From Silvibacterium dinghuense (GTDB lineage Bacteria > Acidobacteriota > Terriglobia > Terriglobales > Acidobacteriaceae): 64,000 bases of DNA. The notes under the pieces were generated by a model. That model was not told where the DNA came from and did no database searches. It saw only the letters and a list, made by a program, of their open reading frames with translations. Of this stretch, positions 44,251-53,853 are shown in pieces. The stretch spans positions 248,001 to 312,000 of the forward strand of contig NZ_SDMK01000005.1 in assembly GCF_004123295.1 (NCBI RefSeq), given 5' to 3'. The position numbers and the translations under genes were made by a program. Each line of letters starts with the position of its first letter. Position 1 is the stretch's first letter.

Positions 44251-47200
44251 TTACTCCACGGTTAGCTGGAAGCTTGCGCTCTGCACATCCTGTCCGGATG
44301 TCGCCGTAACGGTCACCGGATAGGTGTGGGATGTCGTGGTCTGCGAGGCGCCGCATCCATTCAGCACCAGCGCAATCGCCAGGAAGGCCAGCATGGTAAA
44401 GCCGGCAAGACGACAGCGCATGCGGCGCGGAAGCAGAAACGGCAGCAGGAGGCCCAATGCGATCCGTGCCGTCATTCCGAAGGAAAACGTATTGGCAGCG
44501 CCGAGATTTGCTGTCTGAATCTCCAGTGTGGAGGAAGCTGGATTCGCTCCCGGCGTGATGCTGGATGGAGTAAACGTAGCAACAGCTCCGGAAGGCAGAC
44601 CGCTCACCGAAAGCTGAATGGCGTTGCTGAATGACCCGCCCACAGGAGAAGCCGTAAGCGTGAGCACGGCCTGGCTGCCTGCCGCCACCTGCATACTTTG
44701 CTTCGAAAGCGACACGGAGAACGTCGTGACCGTCTCCGTAAACGCTGTGGACGCGCCGCTGTTGAAGTCCGCATCGCCGGAGTAACTCGCCGTAACGCTG
44801 TCCGAGCCGCTGGCCAGCTGGCTGGTTTGCAGGCTCGCCGCGCCATTCGCCAGCGCGGCATTCCCCAGGCTGGTTGTGCCCTGGTAGAACGTGACCGTGC
44901 CGGTCGGCGTTCCAGTGGTCGTGGACGCGACCACCGCATTCAGCGTGACCGGCGAGCCGTCACCGGAGATCGATGACGATGCATGCGCCTGCACCTGTAC
45001 ATTCGCCTTGGTCACGGTCAGCGTGCCGTTCGTTGCGCTGAGGGTGTAGTTCTGGATGCCTGTCCCGGTGATTCCCAGTACCAGGATGGGATAGCTTCCC
45101 GGTGCGGAGGTAGCTGTAGCCGTTGTTGCGAAGGCCTCCGCGATCTGGTCGCCGTTGACGACGCCGGTAATGGTGCCGGTGAACTGCGGATTCGGCGCGC
45201 CATAGGCCCGCGAAGCATTGTTTGCCGTGAGCGTCAGCGGCGCGGCCTTGACCAGAAGCGTCACCGCATCGGTCGCGCTGCGATAGAGGCTTGTGTTCTG
45301 GGGAGCGAAAGCGGTCTTCAAGGTTTGACTGCCGGCTCCCAGCACAGTTCCGGCAGGCGGGCTATAGACAAAGGTTCCGGCAACCGGAGCAGCGGCATCG
45401 AGCTGCGTGCCACCTAGCGCCGTGCCATAGACAATCGGCAATGGAGTGCTCCAGGCAAGCACCGGCGTCTGCAGCGGAACCAGGCCTGAGATGGCATCGG
45501 TGACGTGCACGATCTCATGCACCGCAAGCTGGACGCCCGGCATCATATTGTCCGCATCGGTGACGTGAATCGTCTCGGCAATGTTGAGAACCACGGGCAC
45601 CATGCCGGTGCCCGACATGCCCGCGGTCAGAGGAGAGCTGGTCATGTTGCCGGCGACGTTGAGGGTCGCGCTGTAGGCGGACGCAGCCTGGGGCGTGAAG
45701 CGGACCTCGATGGTGCAATGGCTGCCTGCGGCCAGTGTCGCGCCGCAGGTGCCGGCGCTTCCCAGTGAGAACTCTGCCGGATTGGTCCCCGTGATGGTGA
45801 TGCCGCTGAGATTGAGCTGGATGGTGCCGGTATTCGTGAGCGTTTCATCCAGCGAGGCCGTGCCGCCCACCTCCGTTGCAGGAAACGCCAGGTCAGGAAT
45901 GGAAAGCGCCGCGGATGTCGTTCCTGCGCCCACGCCGATACCGCTCAGCTGCGCAACCAGCGGGGATGCCGGATCGTTGCTGGCGAAACTTATCGTGCCG
46001 GTCAGGGCGCCGGCAACCTGCGGAGTAAATGCCATGGCAACCGTGCAGGAACTGCCGGCCGCCAACGGCTCCGTGAAGTCGCACGTGCCGCCGCCGATGA
46101 CGGCAAAGTCTCCGGTCACGCTGTACGGTGTGGTGCTGAAGTCGAGCGCCGCTGCGCCGCTGTTCTGAATCGTCAGATACATCGGGCTGCTCGTCGAGCC
46201 CGTGTTTACGTTGCCGAAATTGAGCGCTCCCTGTGCGCCGATCGCCATCACCTGGTTGATGTTCTGCGCGGTAACGATCATCCTGCCGTCGGACAGAAAT
46301 GTCGCGCCTGCGTTGTAGCCGCCTGCGCCGAACCTTGTCGTGTAGCTCGTCGATGGAAACTGCGCAATGGTGCCGCTGCTGTCGATCTTGTAGATGAGCC
46401 CCTGAAAATCGATCGGGTATGCGTTGCCGGAGCCATCGACGGCAATCGCGATCGGCGCGATCACCGCACCGGATGCGGGCAGATCCTGCGCGGCCAGTTG
46501 CGCGGAGGTGCCGAGGGCGATGTCGCCGATGCCCGCAACCGTGCTGATGACCTGGGTGGCGGCATTCACCATGCGCAGCCGGTCGCTGCCGGTGTCGGCG
46601 ATGTAGAGGTTGCCCTTCGCATCGACGGCCAGGCCCTCCGGATACCCCAGCGTCGCGCTGGTCGCCGGGCCGCCATCGCCGGAGTAGCCAAGAAACGGAA
46701 GCGGTTCCTTATTCGCATACGCAAGCGGAAAGTTCTGCCCCGCATACGCGGTGATCGTGCCGCTGCTGTCCACCTTGCGCACGTAGCCGAGATCCACATC
46801 TGCGATGTAGAGATTGTTCTTCGAGTCGAGCGCAATCGCGCCGACCTGATCGAAGAGCGCGCTGGTCGCGGCTCCGCCGTCGCCGGTGTAGCCCAGCTGA
46901 TAGCTGACCGGCCCGGCATAGGTGGTAATGATGCCCGTCGCGGCATCCACTCTGCGAATCGCCGTCGGGTAATCGGAGATATAGAGGTTATCCGCGGAAT
47001 CGATGGCCAGCGAGACCGGCTCCTGCAATACGGCCGAGGTGGCCGCGCCACCCTCACCGCTATACTGCGAGGCCGGATAGCCCTGCTGCGGCGTGCCCGC
47101 GTAGATCGAGATGTTGCCCGAGGTGTCGATCCTGCGCACCACGAAGTTCTGGGCATCGGCGACGTAGATATTTCCCTTGCTGTCCGCCACGACACTCGAA

Positions 47201-47787
47201 GGACGATCGAGCTCGGCGCTGGTGGCCGGGCCGTTGTTGCCGGAGTAGCCCTGCGCGCCTGTCCCGGCAATCACCGAGACCGCTGGCAGGAAAGAAAGAT
47301 GAGAGCCAGTGGCCGCAGGCAGCGCCAGCACCGTGCCCGAAAGATTGATCGCCCCCGAAACGATGTTGCCTGAAGAATCCTCGTAGCTATAGGTAGCCGT
47401 AGCGGTGTAGGTGCCGGGCGAAGCAGGCGCGGAAAAATAAATGGGAGCCTGGCAGTCCAGACCATCGGCAAAGGGTCCGCTCCCGCCGGGGCACTGGTAC
47501 GCACGCGAGGTATCGACCTGGAAATATGAGGCGCCGGAACCGGTGATGAGCAGCCCCTGCGGATACCCTGCCACCGAGGAGGGGACGCTGACGACGATCA
47601 CGTTGTCTTCGGTAATCATGCCGGGATAGGCCGTGAACACGGCCGTTCCGTTCGACTGGACATAGGCCGACATGCTGACCTGGGCCGCCGCGGGAGCGGC
47701 TGCGCCGAGCACCCATCCCCCCGCACAGATTGCCATCGCCGCCGCGAGCCTGCGAGGCCCTGCCGCATTGTTTCGTAGATTCCGCAT
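44251..47787 (-). CDS. Secreted NHL-repeat protein with HYDIN/choice-of-anchor-D, MBG and Ig-like domains
   Basis: 1178 residues with a signal peptide (MAICAGGWVLGAAAPAAAQ). Residues about 165-500 are NHL propeller blades (PSSVVADSKGNIYVADAQN, GLAVDAKGNLYIADTGSD, each with YSGDGGPATSA-like turns). Then come choice-of-anchor/ASPM-type domains (FTPQVAGALTGTISFASND), an MBG-like domain (LTANNASRAYGAPNPQFTG), an Ig-like domain (GTPTGTVTFYQGTTSLGN) and one domain like the 300-bp repeats at 36.8 kb. A membrane helix near the C-terminus (MLAFLAIALVLNGCG) suggests anchoring. Last gene of a three-gene operon. Surface adhesion or matrix role is inferred. Confidence 0.8.
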   Translation of the reverse strand: MRNLRNNAAGPRRLAAAMAICAGGWVLGAAAPAAAQVSMSAYVQSNGTAVFTAYPGMITEDNVIVVSVPSSVAGYPQGLLITGSGASYFQVDTSRAYQCPGGSGPFADGLDCQAPIYFSAPASPGTYTATATYSYEDSSGNIVSGAINLSGTVLALPAATGSHLSFLPAVSVIAGTGAQGYSGNNGPATSAELDRPSSVVADSKGNIYVADAQNFVVRRIDTSGNISIYAGTPQQGYPASQYSGEGGAATSAVLQEPVSLAIDSADNLYISDYPTAIRRVDAATGIITTYAGPVSYQLGYTGDGGAATSALFDQVGAIALDSKNNLYIADVDLGYVRKVDSSGTITAYAGQNFPLAYANKEPLPFLGYSGDGGPATSATLGYPEGLAVDAKGNLYIADTGSDRLRMVNAATQVISTVAGIGDIALGTSAQLAAQDLPASGAVIAPIAIAVDGSGNAYPIDFQGLIYKIDSSGTIAQFPSTSYTTRFGAGGYNAGATFLSDGRMIVTAQNINQVMAIGAQGALNFGNVNTGSTSSPMYLTIQNSGAAALDFSTTPYSVTGDFAVIGGGTCDFTEPLAAGSSCTVAMAFTPQVAGALTGTISFASNDPASPLVAQLSGIGVGAGTTSAALSIPDLAFPATEVGGTASLDETLTNTGTIQLNLSGITITGTNPAEFSLGSAGTCGATLAAGSHCTIEVRFTPQAASAYSATLNVAGNMTSSPLTAGMSGTGMVPVVLNIAETIHVTDADNMMPGVQLAVHEIVHVTDAISGLVPLQTPVLAWSTPLPIVYGTALGGTQLDAAAPVAGTFVYSPPAGTVLGAGSQTLKTAFAPQNTSLYRSATDAVTLLVKAAPLTLTANNASRAYGAPNPQFTGTITGVVNGDQIAEAFATTATATSAPGSYPILVLGITGTGIQNYTLSATNGTLTVTKANVQVQAHASSSISGDGSPVTLNAVVASTTTGTPTGTVTFYQGTTSLGNAALANGAASLQTSQLASGSDSVTASYSGDADFNSGASTAFTETVTTFSVSLSKQSMQVAAGSQAVLTLTASPVGGSFSNAIQLSVSGLPSGAVATFTPSSITPGANPASSTLEIQTANLGAANTFSFGMTARIALGLLLPFLLPRRMRCRLAGFTMLAFLAIALVLNGCGASQTTTSHTYPVTVTATSGQDVQSASFQLTVE

Positions 47788-47811
47788 GGCTGCAGTCCTC
47801 GACTGTTGCGA

Positions 47812-48621
47812 CTAGGAGAAGCTCAGGGTGACGGTGATGCTGAGCACCTGCCCGGCAGCGACGGCCTGCGTAACCGTGGTCCCGGTAAAGGGCAGGGCCA
47901 GTACCCCGGTCAGCGACGGCAGGCTGCCCTGGTTCTGGCACTGCGACGGGCTCACCGTGGCCGTCGTCGAAGCCGCGCCGATCGAGGCGAAGCAGGAAAC
48001 GAAGACCGTCTGCACCCCGTAAACGGTCACCGGCTGCGTGCCGCTGTTGGTGTAATTGCCCGAAAGCACAAGCTGCGTCGGATATTTCGAGCCGCTCGGG
48101 GTGGGCGTCGTAAGGGTGAGCCCGGCATCGCAGACCGGCGAGTTCGGGCAGATGACGGTGCCGAAGTAGCCGCTCATCGAGGTCACGATCAGCCCGTCCC
48201 AGTAGGAGTTCGCCGCCCCGCTATAGTTCCAGCCGCACCAGGGGCTCGAGGGCGAGGAGGCCGGAAACATGCCCGAGTTCGCCGCGTTGCACAGCACCAC
48301 CGCCCACTCGCCGATAACCGCCTGGCCGGAGAGCGTGTAGCTCAGCAGCGAGTCCCCCGAGCCCGGGGTGAGCAGCGCGTTCTCGAACTCCTTCGTGCTG
48401 GCAATCGATCCATCCGGGTTTTTGACGACAAACTTCCAATGCCCATGGACCTTGATTCCCTCCTCGCCCGGCTTTTGCGGAGCGGCGGGCGCCGTCTTCT
48501 CCACCGACGGCCCCTGCGCCACGAGAGGCCCCGGAAGCAGCAGAAACAGCAGGGACAGAAGCAGCGCAATGGGAGTACGTTTCGTCGCAGATGGTTTCAA
48601 GTACGGCGGGTTGTGCTTCAT
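47812..48621 (-). CDS. Secreted protein of unknown function
   Basis: 269 residues with a signal peptide (ALLLSLLFLLLPGPLVAQ). A short charged/Pro-rich linker follows, then a beta-rich body (HGHWKFVVKNPDGSIASTKE, LLSYTLSGQAVIGEWAVVLC, TQLVLSGNYTNSGTQPVTVYG) with six cysteines, ending in SITVTLSFS. I recognise no family; the early motif recalls phage or surface fibre-like proteins. It lies 24 bases before the NHL protein and overlaps the small upstream gene by ATGA, so the three are probably made together. Confidence 0.75.
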   Translation of the reverse strand: MKHNPPYLKPSATKRTPIALLLSLLFLLLPGPLVAQGPSVEKTAPAAPQKPGEEGIKVHGHWKFVVKNPDGSIASTKEFENALLTPGSGDSLLSYTLSGQAVIGEWAVVLCNAANSGMFPASSPSSPWCGWNYSGAANSYWDGLIVTSMSGYFGTVICPNSPVCDAGLTLTTPTPSGSKYPTQLVLSGNYTNSGTQPVTVYGVQTVFVSCFASIGAASTTATVSPSQCQNQGSLPSLTGVLALPFTGTTVTQAVAAGQVLSITVTLSFS

Positions 48622-48848
48622 GGCTGGACCTCATCTTTCTTTCGGAGTGCGTGGACGGTCTTTGAAAGACTGCGAAACAGGGGATGGGCGGTGATGTCCG
48701 CGGGAGGGCTGTCTTCCTGGAAGTGCTGCACGGACACCACGGAGAGCACCTCCCGCTCGACGGTCTGCTCGATGCGGGTCGTGCGGATTTCCGTCCTCTT
48801 TTCCCGGCGGCGGTTACCATCTGCCCACTTTTTCCAAAAGGCTTCCAT
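48618..48848 (-). CDS. Small hypothetical protein, first gene of the secreted-protein operon
   Basis: 76 residues starting MEAFWKKWADGNRRREKR and ending ALRKKDEVQP. No signal peptide or membrane helix; charged, probably cytoplasmic. Support: ATG 48848 has GGAG seven to eight bases upstream, the stop overlaps the next gene's ATG by ATGA, and composition is protein-like. It is easily hidden because the same frame is open upstream through the divergent regulator gene. Family unknown. Confidence 0.65.
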   Translation of the reverse strand: MEAFWKKWADGNRRREKRTEIRTTRIEQTVEREVLSVVSVQHFQEDSPPADITAHPLFRSLSKTVHALRKKDEVQP

Positions 48849-48926
48849 CGGTACACTCTCCGTGCCTGACAATGGGACACCCTGTCCGGCTGCGAGCCAC
48901 TGGAATCCAAACGCGGCCGAAATGTC

Positions 48927-48963
48927 TTGAAAAGTCGTCTGAATTGTTTTGAAAACGTTTGAA
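48927..48963. promoter_or_regulatory. Direct TTGAAAA repeats before the winged-helix regulator
   Basis: TTGAAAA at 48927 and 48949 (22 bp apart, about two helical turns) and TTGAA at 48959, just before ATG 48972 in the divergent region. Possibly autoregulatory sites of the winged-helix protein. Weak evidence. Confidence 0.35.
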
Positions 48964-48971
48964 GGCCTGCT

Positions 48972-51329
48972 ATGCGACCTGTTTTCAATGGCTTGTGCCG
49001 CTTTGACGATTTCGAGCTGGACTGCGCCGGCAGGAAGGTACTGCGCAACGGGGAGCGCATCGCGCTCTCTCCCAAGGCATTCGACGTGCTGGTATATCTC
49101 GCGTCCAACCCCGGCCGCCTGATCCCGAAAGACGAGCTGATGAAGGCCGTATGGCCGGAGTCTTACGTGGAAGAGAGCAACCTGGCGCAGCAGATCAGCC
49201 AGTTGCGCAAGGCCTTCAAGGACAAATCGGACCTGATCGCCACCGTGCCGGGACGGGGCTACCAGTTCACAGCGCAGGTGGTGCCGCTCACCCATCCCCA
49301 GGCGGAGCTACCACCGGCTGAGCCGAACCCCGACGTTCTCTTGCTCCAGCATGTCCGTGAACGCACGCACACGGTGCTCGAGCAACGCTCCGAGACCAGG
49401 CACGCCTCCCGCAGCCTCCCGTCCTGGGTGGCCTCGTCCTGGATGATCGGGTGCGCCGCTGTGCTCCTGGCACTTTCGGTCATCGGGTATTTCGGCTGGC
49501 GGCATTTTGCTCCCCGGCCGCAGCTGCGCAAGGTGGTGATCGCGGACTTCCTGAACCTCACCGGCGATTCCTCCATGGATGCGGCGCTCAAAAGCGCTGT
49601 GAGCATCGGCCTGGGGCAGACCCCTTATATCCAGCTCATGAGCGACAGCCTGATTCGCCAGACGCTGGCCAGGATGGAGAAGCCGCCGGATACGCCGCTG
49701 CTCGGCGACACGGCGCTCGAAATCTGCCGGCGCGGCGACTACCAGGTGCTGCTTCGCGGACACATTGAACTGACCGATTACCGTTACCAGCTGAGCCTGG
49801 AGCCGGTGAACTGCGCGACCGGGAGAAGTCTTGGCGTCTTTCGCGGACAGGCCAATGAAAAAGACACCATCCTCGACACCCTCGACAGCGAGATGCGACG
49901 CGTGCGCGCGGTCATCGGCGAGCCGAACGCATCGCTCGCGCAATTCAGCGCGCCGCTGATCGATGCGACGACGTTCTCCTTTGAAGCACTGCAGGACTAC
50001 AACACCGGCACACGGCTGGGCAACGCCGGCAACTCACAGGCCGCGAAGGCCATGTTCGAAAAGGCCGTGGCCATCGATCCCAAGTTCGCCGAAGGCTGGG
50101 ATCAGCTCGGTGTGGCATGGTGGGATCTGGGCGACAGCAACAAGGCCGCAGCGATGTTTCAAAAAGCCTACGACCTGAGCTCGAACGTCACCCAGGATGA
50201 GAAGTTCAGTATCCGTTATCACTACGACGCCGCCACGCTGGGCGACCTGGTCGCCGGCGCGAAGAACCTGGAGGCATACACGAAGGTCTATCCCGCCGAC
50301 GACTGGGGATGGGGAGCGCTGGCCGATGCCTACGTCCAGCTCGGCGACTTTCCCCACGCGCTCACAACCGCCGAGCAGGTGCTCAGGCATGGCACCTACC
50401 ATCTGGAAATGATCGACGAGGTGTGGATCGGCGCGCTCTTCCGCTCCAACCGCTTTGCCGATGCCAAGCGCGCCATCGCGCAGGCGCAGGCCCAGGGCAG
50501 GGATGGCCCGCACCTGCACCACATGCTCTATGAAATGGCGCTCATCGAGCAGGATCGCGAAACGCAGCGCAAAGAAGCGGCATGGTCGAAAAATCAGCCC
50601 GAGTACAGCAAGATGCTTCGCATCGAGGCCATTGCCAGTGCAGATGCAGGTAAGCTGCAGGAGTTCGAGTCCTCGTTCGAGAAGGATCTCCCTCTGGCGG
50701 CGAAGGACATCAGCCCATCGTTTGCCGACAGCATGCTCCTCGATGAAGCGCTGATCGAGATGGAGTTCGGCCGCATGGAGAAAGCTGCTTCCGTTCTCGA
50801 GAAAGTGCAGAACAAGTCCGACCTGGATTCCATCCTGATGGACGCCCGCGCCGGAAACTTCACGCCCGCCAAAGCCCTCCTGCGCCAGAAAGAATCCAGG
50901 CCCACCGACACCTTTCGCCACTATCTGCAGCTGCCGGAACTGCGCGCGCTCGCAGCCCTGCATAACCACGACCCACTCAGCGCGATTGCCGCATTGGAAG
51001 TCTCGCGGCCCTACGAGCTGGCACGCGGCGACATCCTCGAAGTCCGCGCCCAGGCATATCTGACTGCCGGTCAAGCCGATCAGGCTATCGCCGAATACCA
51101 GAAGATGCTGGCTCATCCCGCACTGGAAGATCCCATGCTGCCCAGAACCATCCTGGCGCACCTGGGATTGGCCCGCGCCTACGCTCTGCAGCGAGAAACC
51201 GCCGCCAGCCGCGCCGAATACGAAAAACTGTTTGAACTTTGGAAGGATGCGGACCCGGGTCTCCCCATTCTCGATCAGGCGCGTCGCGAATACAGGCAGC
51301 TCGACTCATCCTCCGGCGTTCACCCCTGA
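48972..51329 (+). CDS. Membrane-anchored winged-helix regulator with TPR domain (CadC-like)
   Basis: 785 residues. The N-terminal OmpR/CadC-type winged helix spans about residues 8-98 (RFDDFELDCAGRKVLRNGE, LSPKAFDVLVYLASNPGRL, VEESNLAQQISQLRKAF, IATVPGRGYQF). A membrane helix follows (about 157-176, MIGCAAVLLALSVIGYFGW). The periplasmic part has a TolB-like segment (LRKVVIADFLNLTGDSSMD) and many TPR-like helical repeats (YNTGTRLGNAGNSQAAKAMF). It lacks a receiver, so it is a one-component regulator. Divergent from the secreted-protein operon at 44-49 kb, its likely target. Confidence 0.88.
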   Translation: MRPVFNGLCRFDDFELDCAGRKVLRNGERIALSPKAFDVLVYLASNPGRLIPKDELMKAVWPESYVEESNLAQQISQLRKAFKDKSDLIATVPGRGYQFTAQVVPLTHPQAELPPAEPNPDVLLLQHVRERTHTVLEQRSETRHASRSLPSWVASSWMIGCAAVLLALSVIGYFGWRHFAPRPQLRKVVIADFLNLTGDSSMDAALKSAVSIGLGQTPYIQLMSDSLIRQTLARMEKPPDTPLLGDTALEICRRGDYQVLLRGHIELTDYRYQLSLEPVNCATGRSLGVFRGQANEKDTILDTLDSEMRRVRAVIGEPNASLAQFSAPLIDATTFSFEALQDYNTGTRLGNAGNSQAAKAMFEKAVAIDPKFAEGWDQLGVAWWDLGDSNKAAAMFQKAYDLSSNVTQDEKFSIRYHYDAATLGDLVAGAKNLEAYTKVYPADDWGWGALADAYVQLGDFPHALTTAEQVLRHGTYHLEMIDEVWIGALFRSNRFADAKRAIAQAQAQGRDGPHLHHMLYEMALIEQDRETQRKEAAWSKNQPEYSKMLRIEAIASADAGKLQEFESSFEKDLPLAAKDISPSFADSMLLDEALIEMEFGRMEKAASVLEKVQNKSDLDSILMDARAGNFTPAKALLRQKESRPTDTFRHYLQLPELRALAALHNHDPLSAIAALEVSRPYELARGDILEVRAQAYLTAGQADQAIAEYQKMLAHPALEDPMLPRTILAHLGLARAYALQRETAASRAEYEKLFELWKDADPGLPILDQARREYRQLDSSSGVHP

Positions 51330-51352
51330 GCGGATGGCTGCCAGAGGAGAAA

Positions 51353-51940
51353 TTACTTTCTGGTGTACACGTCCAGGAGCACGTCCATCGAGTTGCGCGC
51401 ATGCTGGAGAGCCGTGCCGGTGCCGTCGAGCCTGCTCATCAGCAGCGCGCCCTCGAGCGCGGCAATCAGCGTATCGGCCAGCTCTGCCGGGCGGCAACTC
51501 TCCTGAATCTCTCCGTCCCGGATTCCCTTCCGTATGATGGCGGCGATCCGGCTCCGCCAGTCGGTAAAGGCCTGGTGCACCAGGTCGCGCAGGATCGCGT
51601 TGCCATCGTCGGAGTCGACGGCCGTATTCATCAGCGGGCATCCACCCTGGATCGAAGAAGGCTCGGAGACAAAGCGGTCCATCAGGTAGCGCAGCTTCTC
51701 CAGCGCGCCCGGAATCTTCTGCAGGTCGTCGGTACGCAGCTTCCTGACCGCGCGCTGTGAAAACAGGAAGGCCTCGGCAGCCAGCGCCTCTTTGGACTCG
51801 AAATAGCGATAGATTCCACCTTTTTCAAGTCCCGTCGCCTCCATGATGTCGGCCATGGAACAGCCCGCATAACCGCGCTGATTGAACAGCGGAGCGGCCA
51901 GCTCGATGATCCGCTGCCGCGTGATCTCTCCCTTTTTCAT
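51353..51940 (-). CDS. TetR-family transcriptional regulator
   Basis: 195 residues. The N-terminal TetR helix-turn-helix is clear: TRQRIIELAAPLFNQRGY, then MADIMEATGLEKGGIYRYFESKEAL. The C-terminal half matches the TetR_C group with CPLMNTAVDSDDGN, as in YcdC/LmrA-type relatives. It is divergent from a DHA2 exporter across 104 bases that contain two operator-like palindromes, the usual arrangement for drug- or metabolite-induced export. The inducer is unknown. Confidence 0.94.
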   Translation of the reverse strand: MKKGEITRQRIIELAAPLFNQRGYAGCSMADIMEATGLEKGGIYRYFESKEALAAEAFLFSQRAVRKLRTDDLQKIPGALEKLRYLMDRFVSEPSSIQGGCPLMNTAVDSDDGNAILRDLVHQAFTDWRSRIAAIIRKGIRDGEIQESCRPAELADTLIAALEGALLMSRLDGTGTALQHARNSMDVLLDVYTRK

Positions 51941-51966
51941 GCCTCCCCCCTTTGCGCCCGAAAAAA

Positions 51967-52021
51967 AGACGAATCGGTCTCTTTCTCTCTTTCATCAGAT
52001 GCAGAACAGGACCGATCGGTC
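51967..52021. promoter_or_regulatory. Two TetR-type operator palindromes
   Basis: Box 1 AGACGAATCGGTCT (51967-51980, imperfect dyad) and box 2 GACCGATCGGTC (52010-52021, perfect dyad) share the half-site CGGTC and are about four helical turns apart. They lie between the divergent TetR and exporter genes. Confidence 0.7.
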
Positions 52022-52044
52022 TTTTTCTACCACAACGAGGACGC

Positions 52045-53664
52045 ATGAGCGCTGCGGCAGTCGCGGTTCCATCACAGCCCCATACCTCCCGGCGCGCCAT
52101 CAACCCATGGGTGATCGCGCTGACAGTCACGCTCGCTACGTTCATGGAGCTGCTCGACACTTCGATCGCCAACGTATCACTGCCCTACATCGCCGGTGGA
52201 CTCGGCCGCTCCTTCGATGAAGTCACCTGGATTCTGACCAGCTACCTGGTCGCGAATGCCGTTGTGCTGCCCATGTCCGCATGGCTCAGCCGGGTCTTCG
52301 GGCGCAAGAACTATTACATGGCCTGCGTAGCGCTCTTCACGATTACTTCGTTCCTGTGCGGCATCGCACCCAGCCTGCCGTTCATGCTGCTGGCGCGCGT
52401 GCTGCAGGGCGTAGGAGGAGGCGGCCTCGCGCCCGTGGAGCAGGCCATCCTGGTGGACACCTTTCCGCCTGCGAAACGGGCTTCGGCCTTTGCCCTCTAC
52501 ACCGTTGCGATCGTTACGGCTCCCGCCATCGGGCCGGTGCTCGGCGGATGGATCACCGATAACTACAACTGGCGCTGGGTCTTCCTGATCAATATCCCGA
52601 TCGGCATCCTGTCCTTATTCCTCACCAACAGATTCGTCCACGATCCGGAGAGCTATGCCGCCGAGCGCTCTACCGTGCGCGGAAACGACGGACGTCTGCG
52701 GGTCGACGGCATCGGCATCGCGCTCATCGGCCTGGGATCGGCCGCGCTGGAAGTGCTGCTGGACCGCGGCCAGATCGACGACTGGTTCGGCTCGACGTTC
52801 ATCTCATGGATGATGGCCGCTGCTGTTCTCTGCCTCTCCTCGGCAGTGATATGGGAACTGCGCCATCCGGACCCGGTCATCGACTTTCGCCTGCTGAAGA
52901 CGCGGAATTTCTCCATCGCATGCGCTTTTTACTTCCTCTTCGGCGTGGGCCTCTTCGCTTCGACGACGCTCATCCCGCAGATTCTGCAGTCGCTCTATGG
53001 ATATCGCGCTATCGATGCGGGGCTGGTGCTCGGTCCGGGAGCCTTTGTCATCACGGTGTTGGCGCCGGTGGGCGCGCAACTGGTGCAGCGACGCATCGTG
53101 CACCCGCGCATCATGCTAGTGGGCGCGGTCACAGTAGTAGGCATCTCCTTCCTGCATTACAGCCGCTTCACCCTGCAGACCGACTACGCGCATTACGCCT
53201 GGGCCCGCGCGCTCCAGGGACTGGGATACGCCTTCTTCTTCGTGCCGCTGACCATGCTTGCCTACTCGGAGCTGCGGCCGGACCAGAACAACCGCGCTTC
53301 CAGCCTGACGAACTTCTTCCGCAACTGGGGCGGCTCATTCGGCATTGCCTTCGCAACCACTCTGGCCGAGCGCCGCGAGGACTTCCACCAGAGCAGCGTA
53401 GGCAATCACCTGGCCGCTTCCGCGCCTGCGCTGCAGAATACGGTGCAGCAGATGGCAGGTTACCTGCAGGCGCATGGTTTCTCTCCCGCCGATGCGCTGC
53501 AGGCGGCCTACGCGCGCGTCTACAGCCAGTTCACGGCGCAGAGCCAGATGCTGGCCTTCATGGACTGCTTCTTCCTGATCGGCGTGATGACACTGGCCGC
53601 CGTGCCGCTGCTCCTGCTCACACGGCACTTTCGCGTAGGGGGTGGCGGGGGTGGAGGACACTGA
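52045..53664 (+). CDS. DHA2-family MFS drug/metabolite exporter (EmrB/QacA type)
   Basis: About 539 residues with 14 predicted membrane helices. Motifs: ELLDTSIANVSLPYIAGGLG (TM1, motif D1), LSRVFGRKNYY (motif A), LLARVLQGVGGGGLAPVEQA (motif B), GPVLGGWITDNYNWRWVFLINIP (motif C). ATG 52045 with GAGGA upstream is chosen; a longer frame from 51952 would overlap the operators. No EmrA-like adaptor is adjacent. It ends in a glycine-rich tail. Regulated, by inference, by the divergent TetR protein. Confidence 0.94.
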   Translation: MSAAAVAVPSQPHTSRRAINPWVIALTVTLATFMELLDTSIANVSLPYIAGGLGRSFDEVTWILTSYLVANAVVLPMSAWLSRVFGRKNYYMACVALFTITSFLCGIAPSLPFMLLARVLQGVGGGGLAPVEQAILVDTFPPAKRASAFALYTVAIVTAPAIGPVLGGWITDNYNWRWVFLINIPIGILSLFLTNRFVHDPESYAAERSTVRGNDGRLRVDGIGIALIGLGSAALEVLLDRGQIDDWFGSTFISWMMAAAVLCLSSAVIWELRHPDPVIDFRLLKTRNFSIACAFYFLFGVGLFASTTLIPQILQSLYGYRAIDAGLVLGPGAFVITVLAPVGAQLVQRRIVHPRIMLVGAVTVVGISFLHYSRFTLQTDYAHYAWARALQGLGYAFFFVPLTMLAYSELRPDQNNRASSLTNFFRNWGGSFGIAFATTLAERREDFHQSSVGNHLAASAPALQNTVQQMAGYLQAHGFSPADALQAAYARVYSQFTAQSQMLAFMDCFFLIGVMTLAAVPLLLLTRHFRVGGGGGGGH

Positions 53665-53853
53665 TCCAGAGATTGATCTGCGGAGGAAACGGGCAGGCAT
53701 GAAATGAACAAAGTTGCGCAATCTGGTGGATGGAATGGGATTGCAAAGATCAGATTCGCCTGCAATTACGGATTTGTTGCGCTTCGAGGGATGCAAAGCG
53801 ACCCTTGAGGCAATAGACTGTTACCACTCCCGTCAAAGGCAGGTAAAACAGTT

